In this document: positions 11,824 through 22,728 of the stretch, piece after piece
How positions within the stretch are numbered: position 1 is the first letter of the stretch
Layout of the letters: every line of letters begins with the position of its first letter
Source of the DNA: Immersiella caudata
Taxonomy: Eukaryota > Ascomycota > Sordariomycetes > Sordariales > Lasiosphaeriaceae
Direction of reading: 5' to 3'
NCBI GenBank assembly: GCA_030512335.1
Contig: JAULSU010000008.1
Location: forward strand, 124,001-188,000
DNA: 64,000 nucleotides
Position numbers and translations under genes: made by a program
Notes under the pieces: generated by a model
The model's input: the letters and a program-made list of their open reading frames with translations, nothing else
What the model was told of the DNA's origin: nothing
The model's database searches: none

Positions 11824-11997
11824 ATGTTGCCACCGACGTTGCCAATTCGACCAAGAGGGGTCGCCCGTTCGCCCGACCCCGACGACCCAGCTGCCAGGCG
11901 CCGTGCTTGAGAGGCCCACAGCGCTCAAGAGGCCCGCAACGCTCGTTGGCTTATCCAATTGCGTGTTTTGGTCGCCCGCCTCTATCTCCGTCATGGC

Positions 11998-13065
11998 ATG
12001 GCCATCCGTCAAATCAAGGAGTCCGTGGATCAAGGTCCAGATCATCGGCGTTTGCTGCTCCCAATTAATCTCTTGCTAACGCCCCCAGTCAGCTCTCGAG
12101 AACCCATTACGCGAAACGAACACAAGCATCTCCAATGGGTTAACAACTGGGTGACGGATGAAATGGCACTCGTCCACGATCGGGAGAAACGTCTAATCCA
12201 ATGCTGGACGGCTATTCAGAATGCTACTAGCGGTGGCCAACCGTTGCTGCCATCGTACGCTGCATCGAGCAGTGCCTCGCCACCCTTGGCACACATACCC
12301 CCATTGGACACGTACAAGATGTCGGATGTCGACAACGCAGACCTCGGGGAGCCGTCTATGGACATGGACGTCGACTCGGAGGTAGATGGCCTGATGGCCA
12401 TTGGCGACGAAGGTCCAGAGAACGATGAAGATGGAGGGGCTCCACTGGCAAGTCAAGACGATGGTGGCGACCCGGATGACGACCCGGATGACGACGACCT
12501 GGATGACGACGGTTCGGATGGCAACAATGGCAACGGCCCGGATGATGACGTTGATAGTGGCTCGGATGACATAGAAGGCGACGAGAGCGAGAAGGCCAAT
12601 GACGAGGACGGAGCTAACGACTCTTTAGAGGGCTCACAAGAGGACTCAGAGGGCTCCAACCCGGAGCAGGACGGCTGCGACCAGGGTGATAAGGCCTCCA
12701 GCAATGGTGGCTCCGGCGGCCCCAGCGCCGGCTGTTCCAATTTCGACAAGTACTCCTCAAAGTCCGACTCCGATGCCGGTAGCACCCGCATCCCTCCCGT
12801 CCTACCCTCATGGCCGACTGGCAAAGATGAAGTGGTAACTTGCAGCCCGCTCCTCTCATTGTCGAGCAACGACTCGGAGTCTGAGGAGTCCGTTCTCAGC
12901 TCACCGCCTTCATCGCCGCCGAAAAATGTCACTAAACCCAACAAGATCAAATCCAAGGACGCCAAATCGGGGAGGCCCCGTCCCTCCAGGGGATCGAACG
13001 CCGGGACTGCGAAGATCTCGAAAGCCAAGGCTGCGAAGTACATGGTGTCGAAGTACGGGCGCTGA
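11998..13065 (+). CDS. Acidic, serine-rich disordered protein of unknown function
   Basis: The frame is open to a stop at 13065. The first safe ATG is 11998. A 54-nt stretch at 12035-12088 (GTCCAG...GCTAAC...CAG) has the form of an intron and is a multiple of three, so the frame stays open either way; spliced it gives about 337 residues. The N-terminal part (LYLRHGMAIRQIKE) is helical and vaguely like fungal Clr5-type regulators. The rest is a long Asp/Glu/Ser/Gly tract with a duplicated 12-bp unit (GACCCGGATGAC) near 12470, then a basic Lys/Arg/Ser C-terminus (KSKDAKSGRPRPSRGS) that may be nuclear. The frame continues upstream to an ATG at 11824 but is broken by TGA at 11908-11910. Either the true start is 11998, an upstream intron was missed, or the N-terminus is mutated. 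Confidence 0.55.
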   Translation: MAIRQIKESVDQGPDHRRLLLPINLLLTPPVSSREPITRNEHKHLQWVNNWVTDEMALVHDREKRLIQCWTAIQNATSGGQPLLPSYAASSSASPPLAHIPPLDTYKMSDVDNADLGEPSMDMDVDSEVDGLMAIGDEGPENDEDGGAPLASQDDGGDPDDDPDDDDLDDDGSDGNNGNGPDDDVDSGSDDIEGDESEKANDEDGANDSLEGSQEDSEGSNPEQDGCDQGDKASSNGGSGGPSAGCSNFDKYSSKSDSDAGSTRIPPVLPSWPTGKDEVVTCSPLLSLSSNDSESEESVLSSPPSSPPKNVTKPNKIKSKDAKSGRPRPSRGSNAGTAKISKAKAAKYMVSKYGR

Positions 13066-13679
13066 CCCAAGTAATCACTGCCGTCTGCTATAGGATCAAG
13101 AGGCCGCGTCTAAATGGGAGGGAGGCTGGAGATTGCGGGAACGGTGGAGGTATGGTGTTAGAACTAGAGTTATTTTCAAGGTTATGGCCAATAGGTTTTC
13201 GTGCATGGAGCACGCGCGAGGAAAATCTCTGTCCAGTGCAGCGTCTACTGGGAGTAGTTCAATCCATTTTAATCAATGACTTCGAAGCATCAATCCACAC
13301 TGCGATGCACGTTTTACGCACGCTGAACCGCGGAATAAACCCCGAGTCTCTGACAATTCTCCGGGAAATGGGGGCGCGGGGGTGAAATACAGTCCTCGGT
13401 TGCTGGGGTGCGATGATGTCATGACGTCATGGTGCGAGCTCAAAGAGTTGAGGAGTGACTGTTCCTGCGACTCCAGGTTGATGATGGGGAGACATCGGAC
13501 CCGTATTTTTGATGTCATAAGTTACCAAAAGATCCCAGATGACAATTTCGCTGGTCTTCGTCTTCCCCATCACCAATTCAAGACCATCTCACTACACACA
13601 ATCCCGCGCCACGCAAGAATCGCAACGCTGATATCGCCTCAATTTCATCACTCCAAAGAAACTATCGCGGCCTGCAACC
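13066..13679. other. Intergenic, nothing recognised
   Basis: About 610 bases. It contains only short frames and the presumed promoter of the SDR gene. Confidence 0.5.
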
Positions 13680-14733
13680 ATGTCAGACTCGCATGCCAGC
13701 AAGGGTGGCAAGTTCGAGCCCGTCCCGGGCAAGGCGCAGGAACAGAATCTCCCAGGGTATGCCGTGAATTCTCCATCCTCGCGAGAGTTTTTTGCTGACG
13801 ATGCCACCCAGTTCTGAGAAGGCCATGGAGCCAACCAGCGAGTCAACGAAGCTCGAAGGCGAGGGCCAGGCGTACGAGTACCTCGCCGCCGGCAAGCTCA
13901 AGGGTTGCAAGTCCCTCATTACGGGCGGAGAGTACGTCACTTGCGCCTCTGTCAAGTCGCGGTTACTAAACAAGCTCAGCTCTGGAATCGGCCGCGCTGT
14001 TGCTGTCCTCTTCGCCAGAGAGGGCTCCGACGTCACCATCGTCTACCTCCCCGAGGAGCAAGAAGACGCCGAAGAGACCAAGGCCATGGTCGAGAAGGAG
14101 GGCCGCAAGTGTCTGCTCGTTGCTGGCGATCTGATGGACAATGCCAAGTGCAGGGAGGCGGTGCAGAAGCATGTTGACGAGTATGGCGTTATCCATGTGC
14201 TGGTTAACAATGCGTCGAAGCAGATCATGTGTGATGATTTTGCGGAGATTGATCTGGAGAATGTGGAGAGCACGTTTCGCAGTAATATCTTGCAGATGTT
14301 TGCTGTGACGAAGTTTGCGTTGCCACATATGAAGAAGGGAGCTTCGTGAGTAGTCTTGAAGGTATTTTGGAGGGAATGGGGGCTAACGAGGGGCAGGATC
14401 ATCAACACCACCTCGACGGTTGCGTTCAGAGGAACGGCTTCGCTGGTTGACTACGCGGCGACGAAGGGTTCGATTGTTTCGTTCACCAAGGCGCTGGCGA
14501 AGAATTTGCTGTCGAAGGGCATCCGGGTCAATGCTGTTGCGCCGGGTCCGGTTCACACGCCGTTCCAGCCTGCATCGAGGCCGGCCAAGCAAATGGAGGA
14601 GTTTGGCGAGAAGTCGCAACTGGGACGGCCGGGTCAGCCCAGCGAGATTGCTCCGAGCTTCATCTTCCTTGCGTCCAAGGATTCGGAGTTGTACTACGGA
14701 CAGGTACTACACGCGTACCCGCTTGGAGATTAA
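13680..14733 (+). CDS. Short-chain dehydrogenase/reductase (NAD(P)-dependent)
   Basis: Classical SDR, 299 residues in four exons: 13680-13756, 13812-13931, 13980-14345 and 14397-14733. The introns (55, 48 and 51 nt) are all GT...AG. Motifs are the cofactor-binding Rossmann loop GGDSGIGRA, joined across the second intron at about residue 64, the NNAS motif, Ser194 in INTTSTVAF, and the catalytic pair Tyr207/Lys211 in DYAATKG. An extended N-terminus (PVPGKAQEQNLPG...) and the ending GQVLHAYPLGD match the fungal/bacterial subgroup often annotated as glucose or ribitol dehydrogenase-like. A soluble cytosolic enzyme is expected. The substrate is not predictable. The gene looks intact. Confidence 0.92.
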
Positions 14734-15192
14734 GTCGGGATGAACGGGAATCGAGCACGCTGGGTTTTTGAGAGCTACGCGAAGGAAGGGTCTTGCGGGA
14801 TAAGATGGAGGAGGGATTTAGGGTGCAGTATCGTAGCACGCCCAGAAGAACTCATTGAAGTGAAGTCTCCACGCTCCTGGTTCCCTTCCATGACCGTGCG
14901 GTCACCACGTCTATTGCTGGATGAGGTCTGGTTGGTCTGTGTTCTGGTGGGGTGTTGACATTCTCCAAAAACTTGCTTACCTAATCTGCTGGGGGCTGTT
15001 GGGCCCGCTAGCCTCGATCGTCTGGCCAAGACAGAGCGCCTCCGACTCCCCACCATCCAAAGCCGAGACGCGTCTCTGGAGACCACCGCGACGCCAAACA
15101 CGAAAGCCTGGCGCTCTTCGATCGCACTCTTGCACCCTTGAGCCGCTCCCAAGAATTGATCGCAGGCTTCCAACTTCATCACCATCGCCGGG
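14734..15192. other. Intergenic, nothing recognised
   Basis: About 460 bases between two convergently unrelated plus-strand genes. It contains the 3' end of the SDR transcript and the promoter of the next gene, and nothing else was identified. Confidence 0.5.
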
Positions 15193-16663
15193 ATGTCGCC
15201 CAAGAAAATTCCAGACGAGGCCGCTCTGGAGCAGGAACTCCGCGACGCCGTGCGCCATATCTACCAAAGTGCTAGGAGCACATTGACCGTCAATGCAGCG
15301 CGGCAGGCGGTCGTGGCAAAGCTGGGACTCAAAGACGACTTCTTTCGCAGCGATGACTGGAAGGCGCGCAGCAAGCAGGTCGTCCACGATGCCCTGGTGA
15401 GTTGGCTTGGAACCTCGAGATCGATTGGAATGCGCCATTGAGGCTGACAGTTTACAGGAGCAGGCTGAAGCCGATGCCGATGCCAATGCGGCGCCCCCCG
15501 CACCCACACCCGAGGCCATGCCCGAGTCAGCGAAGAAACCGAGGCCCAAGTCGAAGACCCAGTCAAACCCAAAGCCGAAGCCAGCGCCGAAGCCGAAAAG
15601 GAACACCGGGGGTGCAAAGCGCGCCAAGCGTGCGCCAACAAGTGACGAGGATTCCCCGGAGGATTCTGAACCTGAGATGAGCGCGGAATCGAAACCGGAG
15701 CTTTCTGACGACGAATCCGAACCCGAGTCCAAGCCAAAGTCAAGATCGAAGCCGAAACCGAGGGCGAAAAATGGCGCGCCGGTTCGAAAACGTGCGCAGC
15801 GCACGGTGGTGTCCGATGACGAAGACGAGCCCAGCCCAAAGCCGACAAAGAAGCGGAAACTCGCCAAGGCAAAGGCCGTGGTGGAGTCTGATCCCGAGAG
15901 TTCTCCACTCAGCGAGGTTATGGATACTCCCAAGCAAGAGGCGCACGCAAGCGGGACAGAAGAGGTTAGCCCGGCCAAGAAGGAGGATGGAGATGGCAGT
16001 GACACGTCCGAGGTGCTTGACGAATCTCCCAAGAAGAAGGCAAAGGCGAAGGCCACCACCAAGACCGACAAGCAAGATGACGATGGTAGCGATACATCCG
16101 TGGTCTATGACGAACCCCCGAAGCGAAAAGGCAAGGCTACCAAATCCGACGCAGCACCAAAGAAGCGGAAGTCGCAGGGTCCGAAAGACACGGAGTCTGA
16201 GCAGACTCCCGATGACGCCTTAATAAAGCAACTTCAGGGCCAGCTGCTGAAGTGCGGAGTGCGGAAGATCTGGGCCTTCGAGCTCAAGAAGTATGGAGAC
16301 GATAAAAGCGCTAAAATTCGCCATCTCAAGGGAATGCTCTCGGATATCGGCATGAAAGGGCGGTTCTCCGAGACCAGGGCAAAGGAGATCAAGGAGCAGA
16401 GGGAGCTCATGGCAGATCTGGATGCCGTCATGGAAGGCGAGAAGCACTGGGGTGTCTCTGGCCGACCAGCTCGACGCCGAGCGACGAAAGCCGTGAAAGA
16501 GCCATCGGATGAAGAGGACAGCGACGAGGAGCCCTTCAAGATAGCTGGTTCCACAGACAGTGAGGATGAGTCCGAGTCGGGTGTCCAACCAAAGGTTCAC
16601 CGAGGAGCAGCAAAGCGAAGGGCAGACCTGGCGTTTCTCGGCGATGACAGTGAGTCGGACTAG
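15193..16663 (+). CDS. HIRIP3-like nuclear protein with N-terminal DEK_C-like domain
   Basis: Two exons, 15193-15396 and 15458-16663 (intron 61 nt, phase 0), 469 residues. Residues 1-68 form a DEK_C-like helical domain (LRDAVRHIYQSARSTLTV, then FFRSDDWKARSKQVV). A long Lys/Pro/Ser/Asp/Glu linker with many basic clusters follows, then a conserved C-terminal block (QLLKCGVRKIWAFELKKYG, IRHLKGMLSDIGM, GRFSETRAKEIKE) matching the histone-interacting region of HIRIP3/CHZ-type proteins. An acidic Ser/Asp tail ends the protein. The inferred role is histone chaperoning or chromatin regulation in the nucleus. The low-complexity linker explains long antisense frames over the same bases. Confidence 0.8.
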
Positions 16664-16792
16664 GGGCGCGACAACGATGTTTCTGATGAGTCGGATTGCT
16701 GGGTCGGGACGATGTAAAGCATGGTGTTTTGGGCAGGTTTCTTCACAGATGGATGGGATACGGATACCCTTGGGTTTTTTTTGGTGTGGTGG

Positions 16793-16954
16793 TCACTTGG
16801 CGGCGTTGATTCTCTGTGCTATGAGGCTAAAAACAGCGACTGAGCCCATGAAGAGTACGGCATTGTAAAACTGGAGGTAGCGCATCGTATTAGCTCGGTC
16901 GAATCTGTAATACCAAAGAACAAACGGGCGAAATTACCGCTTTGCGCGACACAT
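16793..16954 (-). CDS. Possible very short single-pass membrane protein
   Basis: Two tiny exons, 16954-16938 and 16904-16793, joined over a 33-nt gap (GTAATT...ACAG), give 42 residues ending MRYLQFYNAVLFMGSVAVFSLIAQRINAAK. This is a basic head followed by one membrane helix and a short basic tail, the form of small tail-anchored mitochondrial or ER proteins. The intron would be unusually short. An alternative longer first exon starts with the ATG at about 17027 (MSEQANFPNLRRLF...), but it needs a weak donor. The hydrophobic exon is convincing; the 5' end is not. No family was recognised. Confidence 0.35.
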
Positions 16955-17668
16955 CTCGCTCCTCGTCGTCTGTCCTGGCCTCGATGAACAGGCGGCGCAG
17001 ATTGGGGAAGTTTGCCTGTTCGGACATGGTTAGGAGTCTGTTTTTGCGACATCAAGTCCCCGATGATGCACCCACCATTGCGGCTGAAACAGATCAGGCC
17101 GGTCTCTTTTAAAGCTTCCTTCAAATAATATCCGCGCTCAACGTGGCCATGACGTTTTGTTGAGCGATGCGAGGCTGGTGTACCAACAGCTGGGAATGGA
17201 CTGTTGAGAAAGCGGCGGGTCTGGCCCAGGGTGGGAATTGCCAAGGCGTGGCGCCGCGGACCAATTGTGGCTGAAGCTCAGCTGTCAAGCCACAATCCGA
17301 GGTCTGGCCAGTCTGGTGGTGCGGGACCTTGCGGCGTCAACGCCAAGGGCAATTTGGCCGTCTGGCGACCCCTTTGAGCACCACAATCCGCCTCATCCCG
17401 CGAGAACTCCCAAAAAGCTGCGCTTCCCCTCAGCAACGCCATTTTGCAGCTGGGCGACAGAGTTTTGTCTTCTTTTGCTGGTAGCGGTCTACTGCAGAGC
17501 ATTTCATAACCATCCTCGAACGCCGCGTCGTGCTCACCGCCCCTCGTCCCTTCCTCGCCCGCACGACCTCAGCTCCGCCGCTGATCCAACCCGCCTGCCC
17601 CTCCTACCTCTCGTCCGCCTCACCAAGCTCGACTGCAACCCTCCCGCTTGACTCCCACCGCTTCGACC
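16955..17668. other. Intergenic; upstream region of the AP-1 beta gene
   Basis: About 700 bases without a supported gene. The part from about 17500 to 17668 is C-rich on the plus strand and is probably the 5' leader of the adaptin gene. Confidence 0.45.
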
Positions 17669-20082
17669 ATGGCCCAGGCGGTGAACCGCATCCGCGGGGC
17701 TTTCGCTCCCCCGCGGAAGGGCGAGACCTTTGAGCTGCGCGCGGGGCTCGTGTCGCAATATGCCTACGAGCGCAAGGAAGCCATCCAGAAGACCATCATG
17801 GCCATGACCCTGGGCAAGGATGTTTCGGCTCTTTTCCCAGACGTGCTCAAGAACATCGCCACCCCCGACCTCGACCAGAAGAAGCTGGTGTACCTCTACT
17901 TGATGTTGGTTGCCTTGCGATGCGTCGGTTGGTTTGGCGGTGCTGACAGAAAACAGGAATTACGCAAAATCCCACCCCGATCTCTGCATTCTCGCCGTCA
18001 ATACCTTCGTTCAAGACTCTGAAGACCCGAACCCCCTCATCCGAGCGCTAGCGATCCGCACAATGGGCTGCATCCGAGTGGACAAGATGGTGGACTACAT
18101 GGAGGAGCCGCTGCGCAAGACACTCCGGGACGAATCACCCTACGTGCGAAAGACCGCCGCCATCTGCGTCGCCAAGCTGTTTGACCTCAGCCCATCAACA
18201 TGCTTGGAGAATGGCTTCCTCGAGATCCTGCAGGAGCTGATTGGCGACCCCAATCCCATGGTGGTGGCCAACTCAGTCCAGGCGCTGGCCGAGATCAGCG
18301 AGACGGCTCCCGAGACGAGGGCGCTGGTCATCACGCCGACTACCCTTAAGAAGCTGCTCATGGCGCTGAACGAGTGCACAGAATGGGGTCGCGTCACCAT
18401 TCTCACAACCCTGGCTGACTACCCGACATCGGACGTCAAGGAGGCAGAGCACATTTGCGAGAGGGTATCGCCGCAGTTCCAACACGTCAACCCCAGTGTG
18501 GTGCTGGCTGCTGTCAAGGTTGTCTTCATCCATATGAAGCTGGTCAACCCAGAGCTGGTCAGGCAATATCTGAAGAAGATGGCTCCTCCTCTCGGTAGGA
18601 AACCCCGCTGCTTCTCCCTGTCAACAATACTGACCCTGGCTAGTTACCCTCATCGCATCCGCCCCCGAAGTGCAATATGTCGCCCTCCGAAACATCGACC
18701 TTCTTTTGCAGGCGAAGCCTGACATTCTTAGCAAGGAACTCAGGGTATTCTTCTGCAAGTACAACGACCCCCCGTATGTCAAGCTACAGAAGTTGGAGAT
18801 CATGGTGAGGATAGCCAACGAGAAGAACTTTGATCAGCTTCTTGCGGAGTTGAAGGAGTACGCCTTGGAGGTCGACATGGACTTCGTCAAGCGTTCCATC
18901 AAAGCCATCGGCCAGGTCGCCATCAAGATCGAGGGCGCAAGCGAGAAGTGCGTCAACACTCTCCTCGACCTCATCGCTACGAAGGTGAACTACGTCGTCC
19001 AAGAAGTCGTCGTCGTTATCAAGGACATTCTTCGGAAATACCCCGGGTACGAAGGTGTCATCCCGACCCTGTGCAAATACATCGACGAGCTGGACGAGCC
19101 TGAGGCTCGAGGCGCCCTTATCTGGATCGTTGGAGAGTATGCCGAAAAGATCAAGAACGCCGACGAGATATTATCCGGCTTTGTCGACGTGTTCTCTGAG
19201 GAGTTTACACAGGTCAGTCTGATGCGTCACCCCGGGATGGCCTGTTGCTAACGCTCCACAGACACAACTGCAAATCCTCACAGCTGTTGTCAAATTGTTT
19301 TTGAAGAACCCCAGCAACAACCAAGGCTTAGTACAAAAAGTTCTTCAAGAAGCAACGGCCGATAGCGACAACCCTGATATCCGCGATCGTGCCTATATTT
19401 ACTGGCGTCTCCTCTCCGGTGATCTCGACGTCGCCAAGGTTTGTCACACTGTCTCTTGTCGCGCAATGTCATTAACACCCTCCAGAATATCATCCTCTCC
19501 CAGAAGCCGCCTATCACAACGACTGTGACCAGCCTCCCACCAGTTCTTCTGGAACAGCTTCTGACAGAGCTCTCGACCTTGGCATCGGTCTACCACAAGC
19601 CGCCAGAGTCGTTCGTCGGAAAGGGACGTTATGGCGCCGATGCTATCCAGCGGGCTGCCATTCAAGAACAGCGCCAAAACCTCGCAGAAAATCCCATCGC
19701 TGCGTCTGTTGCTGCCGCTGCCGCAGCCAACGGCACCGGGAATGCAGCCCAAAGCAACATCGAGAACCTCCTCGATATCGATTTCGACGGCGCAGCGCCC
19801 GCTAGCGCCGAGCACAATGCTGGCACAGGGACGCCCGATCGTGTGGCGAGCCCTGCAGGCGGTGCTCAAAGTGGTGGCATGGCGGACATCATGGGCTTGT
19901 TTGATGCTCCCGGTGCAGGACCGTCTACACAGACACCACCACCTGGCATGGGTAACATGATGGATGGCTTTGCAGGTATTGATCTTAGTGGGATGAGCGC
20001 ACCGCCGCCAGCTAGCCAGCAGCTGGGGCAAAAGCCAGCTGAGCAGAAGGGTGGGAGCGAGGACTTGTTAGGCCTCTTTTAA
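17669..20082 (+). CDS. apl2: AP-1 complex subunit beta (beta-adaptin)
   Basis: Large subunit of the clathrin adaptor AP-1, acting at the trans-Golgi network and endosomes. Five exons, 17669-17904, 17957-18594, 18644-19212, 19262-19438 and 19486-20082, give 738 residues. The introns are 47-52 nt. The N-terminal 580 residues are the HEAT/armadillo trunk with beta-adaptin signatures ([80 protein letters not shown]). The hinge carries the clathrin-box-like LLDIDFDG and ends LLGLF. There is no C-terminal appendage domain, as is usual for fungal AP-1 beta. The first intron uses the less common donor GTTGGT but gives the exact family reading LMNYAKS. The gene is intact. Confidence 0.95.
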
Positions 20083-20253
20083 GGGGGGCTCATGAGGATG
20101 TTGACGAGGAATGAAGAGCAGCCTTCACTGTGTTAGATACACTATGACTAGATATCTCTAGATGGCGGTATGGAAAATTGAAGATATGACTGCATGTGTT
20201 ACTTAGCTGCCAAAAATTTGAGCTACGGGATGCTGCCTTGGGATGGTTGGCCG
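20083..20253. other. Short convergent intergenic spacer
   Basis: About 170 bases between the 3' ends of the adaptin gene (plus strand) and the HET gene (minus strand); AT-rich, with the two transcript ends. Confidence 0.5.
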
Positions 20254-22728
20254 TCAGACCAGGTCCAAGGGTGTTGGTTGGAAGCTGCCCTGCAGAGCCT
20301 CACCGTGCATGATGCCATGGACGTAGGCTTCTCCAATGAGCTGATACTGGTCAGGCCCCTTTCGCCTGAGAATAAAGGGCGTCCTCGCACCTTTTAAGAT
20401 CCAGACCTCGTCTCCGACCTGTGAGGAGACAGGACCCATGCCCAGGTAGTGGTTTGGCGTGCGAAACGTGCGGTGACCACGCTTCACCTCGAGCATACGA
20501 CTCATGAACCGAGTCTTGCATGGGCTCTCCGGGCATTTGATCCTGTTTGGCGAGATGCATCTATTGATCGCGGCTTCATCCGGGATGAATCGTAACCGCG
20601 TTTCTGGGCTCACGTAGACCGCGGCATCCGTCGTCGTGTCGATGTGAATGTATTCTTTGGGTTCGCCCTCCATCAACGCTTTCCATAGCGTGAACTTTTC
20701 GTTCAGCCTCTTAAAGTAGGCGACTACTTTAGGAGACACAACTTTCTCCTTCGAGTCCTCGGATTGACTTTGTTTCCATACCACGAGCACCCGCGCTAGC
20801 TCAGAGGTGATCCATTCGGAGAAGCCGAATCCAAGTTTCAGCGTGTCGGGATCGTCGTCACGGTTTGGGTCTGCTAGGAGAGTTCGGAAATAGGCCTCGG
20901 ATCGAGTCGAGCTGGTGGTTGCATATCGGCGTTTGGGGTGGTATCGCGGGGGGAGTTGGGAGACGATTCTGGCGGTTCGGGCAAAGTAGCAGCCTTTCAG
21001 CGCTGCGACATCGGTGATGTTGTCGATAAAGTAGCCCTCAACGCGGAGTTGTAGTTGTGGCAGCACCCCTACGGTGGGGAATGGGTTGTAAGTCGTGGAA
21101 CCTGAGGCTAACGAGGTAGGATGCCCAGGATCATCAAACTGCGCAGCCCCAAGACCCGCGCTAAAGTCGGGAACCCAGCTTGGCAGGCCTGGAATGCTCG
21201 TGTGAGTGGGATCTTGGACTTGGGACAATATGTCGAGTCTCCTCGTTGCTTGGATGACGGCCAGAACTGTGAGCCGGTAGAGATCTTGGGTCGTCGTGCG
21301 ATAGTCCCAGGGTATTTCCGGAAGCTGGGAACCGGTTTTCTCGAGAATGCCGAAGAGGGAGAAAATTTTATCGCGTGGATCTGTTGCTGCGCATGATCTA
21401 CAGACGCTGAGTAGCAGTTCGTACCATGCAGGCTGCCTTGTTGTCTTCATACTGGGGCTTCCGATTTTTGTGGCAGACTTTGCTGAAGCATCGCTAGCGG
21501 TAGCGAGATTGCCGGTGTCCTCATCAGTGCTGGCTGTTAGCGTCTTCTTTCCGTCTCGATGTCTGGTCGTCGTATTTGGCAGAAGGGGCTTTTCGAGAAA
21601 TTTCCGGATGGTCCCAACACCAGTGACAAACTCCCGTGCTTCCAAGGGGTCTACTTCGAGTGCTTTCTGCGGAATTGGGTAATCCGTGTCTCCCACCACG
21701 GAGTAGATGGTCTCGAACCCTGATTTAAACATCCCTTTCCCGCCTTTACCCATGATTTTCCCGTTCATGAAGCCAAATCCATACACGGACAACGACCGGT
21801 ATAAATTTCGTTCGTGGAGAACGCGGATGAAAAGCTCAATCGTGACCCACTGAACCATCACCCCGCCACAGGCAAGGATGAGGTTCCTCGCGAGAACTGC
21901 CTCCTGGATGATCCACGCTCTGCGGAACCATAACCGCTGAAACATGGCGAATATGGCGTAGACATCGGCCTCAGAAATTCCTTCGATGCAAAACAGAGCC
22001 TTAGTCTCTGGGGGCAGAGTCTTGTCGATCTCATTGTAATCGTTCTCCTCGAACAAACGGCGAAGAAAGGTCGAAATAGCAGCCGACGCGTGGCGAGAAA
22101 GGTTGGCCTCAGCCCCCAACCACCCGATCACCGTTCTTGCGGATTCAAAAATGCGACCCATGATTCGAATCTGAGAATTGCGCTCGTGAACGTCCTGTTG
22201 GTTGATGCACACCATGTCGACCCAGATAAATCGACTCAATGGCCCACCGTTCGTTGCTTCGAACTCGGTTTTCATCTCGGGCCTCTCGTGGTGCCACTGA
22301 CGGAGCCGAGTGAGTGCCTCGACGAGGTTCGCCGTCACCATGACAAGCTCCCCGTTGCAGATGAGACGACATCTTCGCTCGGCGTCCCAGTCGACCTTTT
22401 CGTATGGGATAACGGGGTGTTGCGCTCGGAACCGCCAAACATCGTAGTCAATCTGGACGCTTCGTGGCGGACCGTTGGTACCAGCGTATTCCTTAAGCTT
22501 GGCCTCGAAGTCGAAAGTTCGAGGTTTTTCCTGGATGGTGATGGGGTTGCCCCATGTGTAAGAAATTGCGTCGAAGGTAGGGTTGTCGTTGAGATCGATA
22601 GTGGTGAGCGAACAGTGAATCTCTGGGCCGGAAACGGGCAGGACTTCAAGGAGGCGAATGCTTGTTGGGGTGGGTAATGGGGAGTATTGGAGTTCAAGGG
22701 GTTCTGTGGTCATTTTGGAAGGCACCAT
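20254..22728 (-). CDS. HET-domain (heterokaryon incompatibility) protein
   Basis: Single exon, 824 residues from the ATG at 22728 (the frame extends 9 bases further only to a GTG). The HET domain occupies roughly residues 30-230: FDAISYTWGN, then IWVDMVCINQQDVHERNSQIRIMGRIFESARTVIGWLG. These are the standard conserved blocks of the TIR-like HET fold. A typical C-terminal region follows, with ARNLILACGGVMVQW, DPRDKIFSLFGIL, PDFSAGL and a terminal GDEVWILKGARTPFILRR block. Such proteins trigger programmed cell death on non-self recognition in ascomycetes. Which partner this one senses cannot be told. No truncation or frameshift was seen. Confidence 0.93.
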   Translation of the reverse strand: MVPSKMTTEPLELQYSPLPTPTSIRLLEVLPVSGPEIHCSLTTIDLNDNPTFDAISYTWGNPITIQEKPRTFDFEAKLKEYAGTNGPPRSVQIDYDVWRFRAQHPVIPYEKVDWDAERRCRLICNGELVMVTANLVEALTRLRQWHHERPEMKTEFEATNGGPLSRFIWVDMVCINQQDVHERNSQIRIMGRIFESARTVIGWLGAEANLSRHASAAISTFLRRLFEENDYNEIDKTLPPETKALFCIEGISEADVYAIFAMFQRLWFRRAWIIQEAVLARNLILACGGVMVQWVTIELFIRVLHERNLYRSLSVYGFGFMNGKIMGKGGKGMFKSGFETIYSVVGDTDYPIPQKALEVDPLEAREFVTGVGTIRKFLEKPLLPNTTTRHRDGKKTLTASTDEDTGNLATASDASAKSATKIGSPSMKTTRQPAWYELLLSVCRSCAATDPRDKIFSLFGILEKTGSQLPEIPWDYRTTTQDLYRLTVLAVIQATRRLDILSQVQDPTHTSIPGLPSWVPDFSAGLGAAQFDDPGHPTSLASGSTTYNPFPTVGVLPQLQLRVEGYFIDNITDVAALKGCYFARTARIVSQLPPRYHPKRRYATTSSTRSEAYFRTLLADPNRDDDPDTLKLGFGFSEWITSELARVLVVWKQSQSEDSKEKVVSPKVVAYFKRLNEKFTLWKALMEGEPKEYIHIDTTTDAAVYVSPETRLRFIPDEAAINRCISPNRIKCPESPCKTRFMSRMLEVKRGHRTFRTPNHYLGMGPVSSQVGDEVWILKGARTPFILRRKGPDQYQLIGEAYVHGIMHGEALQGSFQPTPLDLV

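Noticed and set aside
12453..13070. 205-codon minus-strand frame opposite the acidic protein
   Set aside because: Ser/Leu/Pro repeats that mirror the Asp/Ser tract on the plus strand.
14977..16071. 364-codon minus-strand frame opposite the HIRIP3-like gene
   Set aside because: Ser/Phe/Gly/Leu low complexity, mirror of the Lys/Pro/Glu-rich linker; no family pattern.
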